NCBI RefSeq assembly: GCF_026745355.1
Contig: NC_079209.1
Coordinates: forward strand, 40,677,678 to 40,741,677
Reading direction: 5' to 3'
DNA: 64,000 nucleotides
DNA from: Beta vulgaris subsp. vulgaris
Lineage: Eukaryota > Streptophyta > Magnoliopsida > Caryophyllales > Amaranthaceae
The notes beneath the pieces were generated by a model. That model saw nothing but the letters and a program-made list of their open reading frames with translations, made no database searches and was not told the DNA's origin. Below are positions 36,377 to 50,000 of this stretch, piece after piece. Every line of letters begins with the position of its first letter. Positions within the stretch are counted from its first letter, which is position 1. The position numbers and the translations under genes are program-made.

Positions 36377-36889
36377 TCACTTCAACATAGCAACAGCACA
36401 AATTCCCACTACAACAATAGCCAATATAGTGCCCATAAATTGTTGTTTTTCAGCCTTCAAACCCTCCAACTCTGAATTCTTCATCTTCAACTTCGATTTC
36501 ATGTCCTTCAATGAAGCAACCTTTTCCTCCAATTCACCCACTCGCTTCTCACTCTCAACCAACCTCAATTGCAAATTTGAGCACCTTGTGCAAACCCTAC
36601 CAGCCAACAAGTCCTCTTCAAAAATCGAAAATCCACAGCTATTCTACAAGATTAACAAACAAAACAACCCAAATTAACCATTATTGATTCAAAGAAATGC
36701 AATTATATAAGGAGAAATGCTCAAACTTACTGGCCATAAACGACAACCCCAAAAACGATTCCCACTGCTTCTTGAAACGCACAACTTCGCTGCTAAATTA
36801 TGCCCACATTGCAACCCTGACGCCATTGAATTCGACCTTCTACTTGATGAAGCACTAGATCCGGGAGAATAGTTATGATTGACAGCCAT
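36377..36889 (-). CDS. GRF-type zinc finger, coiled-coil, tail-anchored protein
   Basis: Two exons (36889-36731 and 36643-36377) join in frame with a GT-AG intron of 87 bp to give 141 aa. Residues about 27-62 form a GRF-like zinc ribbon: LQCGHN, KLCVSRSSGNRFWGCRLWP, then NSCGFSIFEED after the splice. Residues about 68-120 are a charged coiled coil starting RVCTRCSNLQLRLVESEKR. The last ~20 residues (GTILAIVVVGICAVAMLK) are a membrane segment ending at the C-terminus. It lies wholly inside the MULE, convergent to the transposase, in the mudrB position. GRF fingers in other proteins bind single-stranded nucleic acid; that role here is inference. The frame is undamaged, unlike its neighbour. Confidence 0.82.
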
Positions 36890-37170
36890 TGAGAAAAAAA
36901 AAGATCCGTTATGAGAGAAGAAGATAGAAAAGGTTACCTAAATAAGCTAAAGAAATAAAAAATTAAAAACAAATTAAAAAAAGGCAGAAACGCGCTTTTA
37001 ATACCTCAACACTGACACGTCACCATATTAACCTAAGCTAACCTGTAAAACAGTTTATGGTCCTACACGATAAAAAATAGGCCCAAAGTTAGTACTGTTT
37101 ATGAATAAAATGTAGTTGGTACTGTTTAAAAAAAACGGCCATAGTTTGTACTGTTCCAAGTAATTTTTCC

Positions 37171-37179
37171 TATTTTTTT
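37171..37179. other. 9-bp target-site duplication, right
   Basis: TATTTTTTT, identical to the copy before the left TIR. Confidence 0.9.
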
Positions 37180-38826
<1,647 letters not shown>

Positions 38827-38870
38827 CTAGTTTCCCATGGTGCGCAATGCGCGCCGTGTTCAACTTTGAT
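38827..38870 (-). mobile_element. Helitron 3' terminus (minus strand)
   Basis: On the minus strand the sequence reads a GCGCGC-ATT-GCGCAC hairpin (one mismatch), 9 nt, then CTAG followed by T. This is the same architecture as the Helitron ends at 9127 and 58237. The element body should extend to the right, but I could not place its 5' end. Confidence 0.5.
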
Positions 38871-40022
38871 ATCTCGTAGTATATCTAATTTTATTAGAGT
38901 TATTAAATAAACTTTAAGCTAAAATAATCTGAAAGGGAGGAAAATAAAATCTTACAAATGCTCAATACGATTATGAGTATGATATAACGTAGTAGCCTAA
39001 AATTGAGAAAGCATACGTAATTTGTTTCCACTCCTTTGACAAGGGTAACAAATGAAGGAATTTTTGGTACCCTCCGAAAACGATATTTGTTAGCTAAAGC
39101 TCATAACAAGCATTAAGTAATGAAAACGATTATTTGAATATCTTTCCTACATCAAAATTTCCCAATAATTGAAAAAGGTATGATCTAAAGCACTAAAGGT
39201 CACAACCCAACACCACCTTTCCAATACTTGAAAAGGTGTGATTCACACACATTGGTTACGTTCTTTACAATAGAATAGATGAATAATCTATAAGATGCAA
39301 TATCTAGGCTACTATAAACGTGAGCGCAACGGAAACCAATAATAAATATTGAACCGCTTTAGGAAAGGAATTCCATAGTTAAGAATGCATCACGGATGTC
39401 AATTGTACTTAAGAAACTAACTTCAATTGTTCCAATCACAAGAATTTCTTTCCTTGAATACAGACATGCAGGTAACAAAGTTAAAGGGAAATACATAAAC
39501 ATACAGGAGACAATAATCAATGGCAAAAGATAATGCTACTGTATAACAATTTGGATAGTCCCTTATAATTGTATAAAGAAACTAAAAAAAGCTAACTGTA
39601 TAGCATAAGTATTGCACCGAAATTGTAATGATACACTAATTGTTAAGAGCTCATAGTTCAAGGCCCATAGACGACCATCGTTATATTGTACCATCATCTA
39701 CTGCATTTGCGATTCTTGGATGTAGTCTACTATAGGTCGGAATGATGATTCCAACAACAACAACTGGCAAATACAGAGTAATATAACTGAGTTCCATGTT
39801 AATCAATCTATTGCTAATGTCTAACACTGTATTTGTAATTCTCTTAAATAAATTGATACTTTCCAACAGCATTATAATTCTAAAAAAGACTCGGCCATAG
39901 GCCCACGGCAGCATTGATTGACTTTTTGTTGGGTTTTGTGTGGTTTTAAGTGATAAGCTTTGAATCCTATAATGGGAAAAAGAAAGTTCATAAACCAATG
40001 TCATCAACTCATTACAAAGAAA
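38871..40022. other. Intergenic or Helitron body, no gene seen
   Basis: This is AT-rich DNA. A minus-strand frame at 39681-40007 with one hydrophobic stretch has no recognisable family, and I do not call it a gene. Confidence 0.4.
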
Positions 40023-40692
40023 ACTAATATAGTATCAACTCATTTGTACAGCTATGCATAAATACATCTCACACATATGGATACACCAATCTAATAAGAT
40101 CTTGATCACAAGACTATGTTTTCACACATATATCAACCATAATAAATATTTGAACAAATGGGAGTGTATGAATAGTGTAAGGATGTAGCAATTTTTTTTT
40201 TTAAATATGGGGTAAGTTCTATATTTAAGGTGCAAGTGCGACTCCTACATGTATAAGAATTAGAAGCAACCAACTTTTCCTATGAACATATCAAAGTCCA
40301 CAAACTCGTTATACTCATCATAGTTCTAATAAGCATCGAAACTAGCTAACTTCTCAACAAAACATTATAGTGGCTACATTTCAATAAGCTCATTATTACT
40401 AACAAACAGCAACCAACAAAGCAGAATTATCCGAGAGATGGTACAATTACACTTACTGTAACCTTACACCACTTACACAAATCAGCCAATAAGAATCCTC
40501 CTCTTTAGTACTCATTTTTTTTATCTATGAGGGAAATTTACCGCCTAATTTTATCAAAGTAGAGGGAGTTTTTCTTCCCATTCTCTCTTCATTTCTTCCC
40601 TCCTAAATTTTCATAGATTATAACCCACAATAACTACAAAGGTAGGTTTCTTTTTTTTACATTAATTCTTAAAAAATATGCTCGATTTTGGG
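40023..40692 (+). repeat. Dispersed direct repeat, copy 2
   Basis: This is the near-identical partner of 24870-25548, in the same orientation, with a 16-base insertion (near 40366). Its right end abuts the truncated RNase H of the gypsy remnant. Confidence 0.8.
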
Positions 40693-42763
40693 AGAGCGTC
40701 ATTCTGGCTAGGGTAGGTTCAGAGGGACAATGGCCCATTTATTATGTAAGTAAATCCCTCGTCGATGCCGAAACCATGTATTCCTCTTTTGAAAAGCTTT
40801 TCTTGGCACTGGTTACTGCTTCCAAAAAATTGAAACATTATTTTGAAGCACATGAAATACATGTAAAAGACTAACTATCCTACTAAGTCAATCTTGAGAT
40901 GTCCAGAATTGACAGGAAGGATGAGCAAGTGGGCAAATACTCTTAGCAGTTATGACATCACGTATCAGCCACGAAGGACGATGAAATCACAAGCCTTGGT
41001 AGATTTTGTGGTTGACTTCAGCCCATGACTAGAGGTGTCGGTGCAAAGTGAGGTGAGTATGCTCGATGTTAGCCCAATTGATAGTAAATGGGTCTTACAT
41101 GTAGATGGATACTCGAATTTTCGAGGTGCCGGACTCGATATATTGCTGAAGTAACCACAAGCGGACATTATAGCCCGAGCTATCAGTTGTGATTTCAAAG
41201 GAATATGAAGTAGTGTTAGCTGGATTGACTCTAGCTGAAGATTTGAATGCCACCGATGTTGATAGTTAGCCAGATCAAAGGAGAATTTGCAGCCAAGGAC
41301 TCCAAAATGCGGCGTACCTGGAAGCAGTCCAGCCAAAGGTAAAATCTTTTGCAAGCTTTAACATTCATCAGATCCCAAAGGTTTAAAATACGCATGTGGA
41401 CGCCTTAGCCAATATTGGCTCGGCTATGAGAAAATCGGGATTCAAAAATATAACTATTGTGCACTTAGCAACACCGACGATCGATCGATTAGCAACCAAT
41501 GTTGGTGTAAACAAAATTACTACGCCGTCCACCAGCTGGAAGACACCAATCATTTCATAGCTCAAGGACGATATACTCCCAGATGACAAACTATAGGCTA
41601 GAAAGATTCGTTTTAAATCCTCAATGTACATACAGATTGACGACGTACTCTTTTGTAAGTCCATTGTAGGGCCCTACTTACGTTGCCTTGAGGATGATGA
41701 GTGCAAACAAATGCTTCAAGAGATGCACAACGGGAGTCGCGGTAACCATTTAGGTGGACGTAGTTTATCCAACAGAACCCTGAGAATGGGGTATTACTAG
41801 CCAATGTTGAGGCGTGATGCCAACGAATACGCCAAGAAGTGTGACGCTTGCCAGCAACATGCTGCCATGTCTCATAATCCGGTAAAAAAGGTACATCCCA
41901 CTATCACTCTGTGGCCCTTTATGAGGTGGGAAATGGATATTGTCGGCAAATTGCCTCAAGCACCAGGGCAAAAAATGTTCATGTTAGCACTGGCAGATTA
42001 CTTTTCGAAATGGATTGAGGCTGACTCGTTCACTCAGGTACGTGAGAAAGAAGTTATTAATTTCATTTGGCGAAATATAATCTGCAGATTCGACGTTCCA
42101 TCGGAGATAATCTACGACAACGACTCCCAATTCATTAGTACACCCACGCGCAACGTCTTGGCAAAAATGGAATATACAACTAAGTTCTGCAACGCAGGGG
42201 TATCCACAGACAAACGGACAAGCTGAGTCGAGTAACAAGTCAATCATAAAAGTTATTAAAAGGCGTCTAAAGGCAACCAAAGGTAACTGGGCGGAGGAGC
42301 TCCGTCAATTCTTTGGGCGAACAGAATCACTCCCAAGACGGCGATAGGGAAGTCGTCGTTCTCTTTAGTGTAGGGCTTCTTCCCCTGGAATTGCGGATTC
42401 CAACGACAAGATATGGATTATTTACGCCAAAAAGGAATGAAGAGGAGATTGGTCACGACCTCGTCATCAGCGAGGAGTCAAGAGAAGCAACACTTGTACG
42501 CATGACGTCACAACAACAGATAGTGGCTTGGAGTTTCAAGAAAAGAGTCAAGGCAAAAACATTCAAGGTAGGAGACTGAGTCCTTAGAGAGATATTCCGA
42601 AATACTAAAGAGCTCAATGCAGGTAAGTTAGCACCAACTTAGGAAGGACCATATTGTATTCAAAAGGTGGGAGGGAACGACGCCTACAGGTTCTGCATAA
42701 AGGATGGTAAGCAAGTCACAAGAAGTTGGAACACCGTCCATCTCAAACTTTATCATTTTTAAG
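40693..42763 (+). pseudogene. Tat-lineage Ty3/gypsy pol remnant
   Basis: Domains follow the order that defines Tat elements (Ogre/Retand group): RNase H with YYVSKSLVDAETMYSS and KLKHYFEAHE (40730-41030); a second, archaeal-type RNase H starting HVDGYSNFRGAGL (near 41097) and ending near VDALANIGSAM; an integrase zinc region CDACQQHA (near 41850); the integrase core with MRWEMDIVGKLPQAPGQK and YFSKWIEAD (41910-42200); and an integrase C-terminus ending SWNTVHLKLYHF. Stops and frameshifts break every domain. The 5' part (gag, protease, reverse transcriptase) is missing; the repeat copy replaces it. Confidence 0.9.
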
Positions 42764-43499
42764 TCATATGTTGATGACAAAACAGACGCCACTACAGGTA
42801 AGTAATTTGCAAGTTAGATTAGGGTAGGTCGTTTCATTTTGTTCTCAACATCTTCAATTCTTTTGTGTTTTCTTTTGACGTCATATTGACTTGAGTGTCA
42901 GAGGGCCGTTGACGTCGTTAACGACCATCTCACCTTTATTGTGTGGAAGCAGGCTCATAAAACAAAGATTCAACCACATATGGCGCTGGAAAGTTCGACG
43001 TTACGATGTTTACATTCACATGACGGCGACATAAAACTCACATGCTGACTTCTGATTCGACGACGACTAACGACGTCAGGTGAACACATGACGACTTCTA
43101 TACAACAAGGACACACACCTTGAGAAGTCAACATAATAGATCATGTATAACTAGTGGAAGTGGGATTTAACCCTTCAATGCAACTAGTAACAAAATGGTC
43201 TTAACATCAAAGGTACCTATCACACTTATACACACACTTGCGTACGCAACTACAAACAAACACATAGACATAACGTACAAAAAATAAATAATCATACAAC
43301 AAAAAAACATAACATTGATATTTGCCATGAAGGCAATAGTCGCACAATCCATGGAAGCAAAGAGATAAGTGTTTCAAACAGGTGCTCCAACACCAACACA
43401 CAACAAAAAACAAAACTTGGTGACACGACACCCCAAAACAAACTACAAATTAACAATGTTTTAATAGGTGTCACAACACCTTGCAGGAATTAAAATTGT
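42764..43499. other. Noncoding spacer of the Tat element
   Basis: This lies between the end of pol and the antisense ORF. No recognised domain is present. The TTGACGTCA/GACGTC-rich words at 42875-43080 stand out. Minus-strand frames at 43167-43474 are Cys/Phe-rich and not convincing. Confidence 0.45.
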
Positions 43500-45282
43500 T
43501 CAAGCATTATCAGTGCCAACGTCGTTGATGCCGGAGTCAGCAATAGTAGCTACATCGATTTCGCTGATGCCGTCTGAAAGCATATCTTCAGGAGTGCCGA
43601 AAACTTCCAGAAATTGCCCGACGTCAGCCTTCGGAGTCCACGATGACGCCTGTCCTTCAATATACTGCTTCTTTGTGCGAGCCTTGGTTTTCCAAGTGTA
43701 GTGGCTGGAGGCTTCCACAAGCTCTTCACACTGCCCAGCCACCGTCGACTCCATTTCTTCCTTCAACGCCGACAATTCTGTTGCCTGCTCAACAAACAAC
43801 TCCTTCTCTTTTGCCACCTCTGCTGTGAGGTGCTTCAGCTTAGTTTGTGCTGTCCTTTATGTAACTATGGACCTTTCCAGTTTGTCACGAAGAGTTTCGC
43901 ACTCTTTCTCCAGAGTAACAACAACATTGCGAAGAGCAAGGGAGTTTTGAACAACTTGAAAGTATTAACGCCGTCAGTAAAGGTACTAATTTTCGGCTAA
44001 TATTTAAGTGTGCTAGACGCTAAAATGGATTTGCAGGGCTAGCCCTTCGCTCGCTACGCTGGTGAAGGGCAAACTGGCCAGACGGCGTTGTGGTGCCGAG
44101 AACACAAGCTTCTTCGCAACAGGGAAGATTGTTGGCGTAGTAATTTCGCAGAAGTTCTTGGGAAGCGTGATGATGAACGTTTCACCTTCTTGGAACGGCG
44201 TCCTAGCCGATTTTGGAGCATCCACAAGCGTAGCTGTTCTAGGAACCTTGGGAGGAATTATGGAGGACAGCGTTGCCATAGTTTCTCCTGCAATTTTCGT
44301 CCTCTTCTTCGCTCGCTCCAACATCTCAGTTTCAGAAAGAGCGACGGTGCGTGGGAGTTTTGGATCTAGTAGACATGGTATTCTCTGGTGTACATATGAC
44401 AATGTCAGATGCACAAAAATTAATGGAACTCATAATCACGATGAGTAAGGGAAAGACAGACATACTTGATGCCATGGATGGAGAGGTGTTGTTTGTCGGT
44501 TCGTCGGTGTTGTTCGTTGGTTCGGTGGTGTTGTTGATATGCTGGTCATTGTCCTGGGGCAAAACTTCACCGTGAGAGGATGTTAACTCAAATTTGTTCC
44601 TGAAAGTCCGTTCTTTCGCCGAGTACTTCTGTAAGAGGCGGTTGACCTTCGTCCTCGTATAGTCCGTCTCTTTGATTCTTAGTGGTAACACTTCCGCAAA
44701 GAGGAAAAAAATTGGACAATGTCAACTTCACATTTCAACGACAGCACTAGGAAAATAGAGCAGTCACTTCAACGTTCCATCAAGAACTTGTAAGTTTTTC
44801 CTATTGATGTTTTATCCACAAAAACATACGACCTCTTCCACACTATGTCGTTAGCCCCCGAATTCTCAACTACAGAATGACGCCCAAATTTAAATAAAAA
44901 GAAAAGTGTACCTCGTGTTCTCAACCTGCCTTATCTCATACAAATACAACAAGTCATCTAACCCAAATTCCATACCCATATCCCTTGTCAATTTGTCTAT
45001 CACATGCACTACCCTCCACACCAGAGGCATAAGCTGGCAGGGCTAACTTGTAAGGCCGTGAGTAGTTGGTCATTAAAGGGTTTAAGGGAAACTTGTACCC
45101 AATCTTGAAGGGTACTCATAGAGCACTAACCATCCTTCGAGGCAGTCATTAGGGAGTTCATCTAGGGTAGGGGCTCTAGCTTTGGTAAAAAGGGGGAGAT
45201 CAGTTTTTTCCAAGAACTCATCTAGGGCAGGTCTAAAGGCTCTTTTGGACTTCCTAGTTTTCGGAGTTTCTTTGGGAGCCAT
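43500..45282 (-). pseudogene. Antisense accessory ORF of Tat retrotransposon
   Basis: This lies downstream of pol and is read on the opposite strand. The N-terminus (Met at 45282) includes LDELPNDCLEGWLVLYEYP and SRLGTSFP, matching the 'putative gypsy-type transposon' domain (Pfam Transposase_28) known from plant Tat elements. Frameshifts follow at about 45085 and later. A middle part includes the NNTTEPTNNTDEPTNNT repeat, then PRTVALSETEMLERAKKR (near 44350). The end is a coiled coil (MAKEKELFVEQATELSALKEE, 43817 on) with an acidic C-terminus. Its function is unknown. The copy is dead. Confidence 0.75.
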
Positions 45283-47055
45283 GGAAATAAGAAAAGTAGA
45301 GCAAAGAAGAAATTACCTGCGAAAATGCTCGAACGGAACCGGTGAAGGAAGCGAATAACCGTAGCTCTTGCTTTCTTGAAGATGAGTGAAGTTTTTGCGA
45401 AGAGAGAGAAAAGAAAAGGTGAAGGGGCAAAAGTCTGATGATATGAGACGAGGTATTAATAGGGGAGGCGTGTGCAATTGGTAAGAGATGGAGCGGTTTT
45501 TTCAAGGCGTGTAATTGATAATTCTTTCCAAGGCTATTATTTACTCGATTTGCTTGTAAGTGTATTGTTCTTGTTGTTGGCCTCCCAATAGCTTTTGCGT
45601 ACTTAGTATGAAATTGGCATAAACGGGCGTCATATAAAATACGGTCATAACAAATGCATGCATGTTTCCTTTCAAATGCTGCTTTTCTTTGGCTTCTTTA
45701 TGTTCTCATATCAGTGTTGTTCATGATATATTGTCCAATGATCAATAAAAAATGTGCGTTTGCTTCTTTCAATTTCAAATCCTATTATTTCTAATTTAAG
45801 ATGAAATTGGTTTCAGTTCTTCAACTCTTTTGCTTAATCACTTACTCAGCTCAGTTCTCAATTGCTGTGTAAGTGTGTAGATTGAGTGTTTGACAATTTA
45901 TGCCATTTTATTGGGTTTTGTTGGGTTTTACATGGAGAGTGACTTCTGGTGTTTTGTTCATTTTTTTTCCGAAGTTAGACAAAACATGGTAAATACGCAA
46001 TTTGCTCTCTCCAGTTTTTATTTTTTTATTTTTTTATACTACTGTATGCTTTGTTGGAGGTTCATTTACTTGGGTAGATTTGATGGGATTTATCTGAGTA
46101 GATTCTCATGGGATTCTTCATAGTTCCTTATTGATTTCCCTTGATTGAAGTTAATTTCTATGCATTGCTGTTATTTCCTTAGTCACTTGTATATTTTAAA
46201 GTTTATTAGATGCTTTGTGTCTACTATTATTTTGCTGTTATCCTTAACTAATTCACAGATGGTGTTTTCAGTTGCAGATTCCCAGCTTCCAGTGTACTAA
46301 CGGTACAACTAGTATTTTTTTAGTAATAATTTATATGATTATAAGGTGTGGCAAAGTAATAGTCTTTGATTTTATAGTATTTGATTAATGGGCTTGGAAC
46401 TTGGAAGTTCTGAAACTTTGAAGAGCATGTTGAAGTTCTGAATTATTAGTGTTTAAAATAAGAAGAAGAAAGAAGGGAAAGTAAGACATAATATTAAGAA
46501 ATTGAGGAAAAGAGGGTGGTGGGAGTTTGGAGTCAGATAGTTGCTTGTGGGTATCACTGGCTGTGGGTATTATTTTAGTGGTTTGAATCTGTTGGCTATG
46601 TCTCCTCCCTTCACTAAGTTAACCCGGAATTCATGGGGTTTGCCGCCGCACAGGGAAACAGGCACTTCTTGGGTTCTCATGTCATTTAAGAGAGCCTTTA
46701 ATTAAAAGTGACTTAATCCCATATCCTTTTTTCTCTCTTTCCCGTTCACCATTCTGCCTTAGTTTCTGCCAAGATTCGGTCGCGCTGGCTGCATATGTTC
46801 TCCTCCTTAAGATCTTCCGATATTTCGTTGAAATTAGACCGTTCTGTTAATTCTTGTTATTTGGTCCCATTCCTTGGGGGGTCTAAATGTTCCATTTTCA
46901 GGAAATTTTTCGTGATTGGTGTAATATATATCCTGCGTGATTGCAAACGCATTTGTATTGTCTGGGAATTGATGTTCTAGGATTGCATTCGTTTTTACTG
47001 CGGATACTACACTTTTGTGTAGAAGCCACGGCAGTTCAGATCTTTATTGACCAAG
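45283..47055. other. Upstream region of the NPY-type gene
   Basis: There is no coding region. The first ~250 bp may be LTR or promoter of the antisense ORF. The rest probably contains the promoter, 5' UTR and possibly a 5' UTR intron of the BTB-NPH3 gene; pyrimidine-rich stretches occur near 46725-46760. I assign no exact promoter. Confidence 0.45.
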
Positions 47056-50000
47056 ATGAAGTTTATGAAACTTGGATCAAAGCCAGATACATTTCAAAGT
47101 GAAGACAAGCATGTCAGGTAAGATCTTGGAGCCTAACAGTAATAATAGTCAATGATGTTGAATCATAGTTGCTTTTATATGTATTAGTTTTTACTGTCCT
47201 ATTTCGTTGATTGGTGTATATGCAACTCGTCTGTCTTACTAAATCTACTCTGATTCTAATACAAGGGACTACGGTCCATGTCTTATTTGTCATGTGATTT
47301 AGACAGATTGGGCTGCTTAGGTCTCACTGTTCATGTTCAGTTAAGAGATAGTGATTTTAACTTTTGGCGATTTGAGGATGTTTTCTCATTTAACTTATTT
47401 TGAAATATAAGGAGCCCTTGGGTTTGGGGGGGTCGGTACTAATTTCGTGTGTCTTTTTTAAACGAGTCTAGGGAGAGAGGGTTTAGTTGTATGTGGTACC
47501 TTGAGAGAGGAAATTCAGCACTTTACAACCACCTTTCTTGAGCATGGCTTGTGAATTGCACTAGTACTTTTTTTTTCTTTTGTTTGGGGTAGGGGGACCT
47601 AAAAATTTATTGCGAGAATACCATCTGTTACTTTTAAATTACTTAGTATGTGATTGCATCGGCTGGTACCTGTCATCCTGCATATGAAACTGTTCTGTTT
47701 GTCATAGAATCAGGATTTAGATCGATGCTTGGTTTTGACTGTTAATATATTCCGTCTTTTCCCGTATTTCTTCCAACTTAAGATTCTGATGACTGAGAAT
47801 TTGGCAGAAAACATGAGTCAACATCCGAAAAACAATAATAATCGCTTCTACATAGAAGTGTCACCATCTGAAGTTCTCTAGGTTTTCCTCGCCTTGACAT
47901 CCAAATTGCTCATCATCCTCTGCTCCTTTGACGTTTATTAGTCTGAATAAGAAACTCATTGAGAGGGTATGCTGCCTAAGCTTAGGGCATGTCCGAGAAG
48001 AGGCAATTTTCTTTATTGGTAATTGGTATTACCATATCAACATAAAATTCAGGTCACACCAGTCTATAAGCATGGCAAATAACTGTTTTTATTTATTGTT
48101 CTAGTTCTGATTTATGGAATGGATATTGTGTTGATCTTTTCGATTCCAATGGAGCAAAAACATAATCTGAAATCTTTCTAGTTAACAGTTTCAACTTTTA
48201 TGCTTCCTTTTTGATTTTCTAGCAGCAGTTTAAAGTTGGCTAATATAGTAGAATCTTAGTTATTAATGCTTATCCTAATTGGTTATAGCTGTAATTTTTT
48301 CTGGAGATGGTAAAGCATAAATTTCGTGAAGAGTTGACTTGGATATTATTAATGTATGTTTCCTGGCATGTGTAGGTATGTGGCCTCAGAGCTGGCTTCT
48401 GACATTGTTGTCAATGTCGCAGATGTGAAGTTTTATCTGCACAAGGTATGCCAATCACTAAGATATAGTGAGCTTATGTTTGAGAATTTTAGCTCTTGGT
48501 AGTTTGTGAGATGAAGGGTGATTATGTTTGTGCTCTGATATTTGCATTTTCTGCGGCCACAACCACAAGGCATCAACAATTACAAAATATTGACTATCAT
48601 TGTTGATAGTAAACCAACATCAATTTGACTATCATGTTTTCAGCTACTGTTCAGGCTTCCCCTTGCTCATTGAAAAGGAGCAGGGTCTTGTGTTTCAATA
48701 AAAAGTCACTCTAGAAAGTTTAGTGGAATGAGTAAATTCTGAATGTAACACTTCTGCTATACTCAGGAGTCAGGCAATTGTCTTTCCTAGGGGTGTTCAT
48801 TAAAAACCAAAAAACCGTACCCAAAATCCGGTCTAAATGGGTGGTAACCGTACCGATAAAAAAAAAGTTACTGAACCGGTAAAAGACTCTTTTCAATCCA
48901 TTAGGTAGTCAAAACTCAAGTTCTCTGGTTCAGTAAACTGCTTGTAACCGTCAGCAAGGTAAAAAAAAAACTAAACACTAATCAATTAAATGCTAAAAAA
49001 ACATTGAACTAATAAATTGCCCAGCTTGTCCTTTCGTAGCGGTGATCAACATTAGCACCCCTCCCTCTCGCAGAATGATATATTGGTAAAATTGAAATAA
49101 CATAAATTATTTTCCCAATATTTCTGGTCATTAGCTCACAGCTTACTGCCTCACTACACAGTGACATATAGCATTAAGTAATGCACCACAAATATTGACA
49201 GGTTGCTTTGATTTTTTTCACAGTTCCCCCTGCTCTCCAAGAGTTCTCAGTTGCAAAAGTTGGTTTCAACAGCAAATGAACAGAGCAGTGATGATGTGAT
49301 AATCACAGACATGCCGGGAGGGCCTGCTGCTTTTGAAATTTGTGCCAAATACTGTTATGGAATGGTTGTTACCTTAAATGCTCACAACGTAATTGCTGCT
49401 CGTTGTGCAGCCGAGTATTTGGGGATGCATGAAACTATGGAAAAAGGGAACCTTGCATACAAAATTGATGTCTTCCTGAACTCTGTTATTTTCCGGAGCT
49501 GGAAAGACTCTATCATAGTTCTGCAGACAACTATGTCAATGCTCCCATGGTCTGAGGATTTGAAGTTGATCAGTCACTGTGTTGAGTCTATTGCTTCGAG
49601 AGCAGTAGTTGACACTTCCAAGGTAGACTGGTCCTACACATATAACCGGAAGAAGCTTCCAGAGGAAAATGGAACCGATCCAAATTGGAACGGAGTTAGA
49701 AACTACAAAGTAGTGCCAAACGACTGGTGGGTTGAGGACCTATCTGAGCTTGAGGTTGATTTATATAAGAGGGTTATGGCTAGTATCAATAGCAAAGGCA
49801 TTATTTGTGGTGAAGTGATTGGAGAATCTCTGAAAGCTTATGCATATCGACATTTTCCCGCTCTTATCAAGGGTGTGACACGATCTACAGATAAGACAAA
49901 CTATCGATCCACTGTTGATACAATCATTTTTCTGCTTCCTGATGAGAAAGGCTGTGTTTCATGCAGTTTCTTGCTGAAATTGTTAAAAGCAGCGATATTA

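Larger units (their letters stand above)
32703..37170 (+). mobile_element. Complete Mutator-like element (MULE), 4468 bp
   Basis: TIRs of about 115 bp (32703-32817 and 37056-37170) begin GGAAAAATTACTTGGAACAG and agree almost base for base. A perfect 9-bp target duplication flanks them. Inside, a mudrA-type transposase gene on the plus strand and a small GRF-finger gene on the minus strand converge, with coding ends about 270 bp apart, as mudrA and mudrB do in maize MuDR. The transposase is broken, so the element is a recent but now non-autonomous copy that needs transposase in trans. Confidence 0.95.

Noticed and set aside
39681..40007. 108-residue minus-strand frame with a hydrophobic stretch
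   Set aside because: There is no start context, splice partner or recognised family; it is AT-rich and lies next to repeat DNA.
43167..43474. Cys/Phe-rich minus-strand frames as membrane proteins
   Set aside because: Three overlapping frames have the same biased composition and no conserved motif; they lie in retrotransposon spacer.
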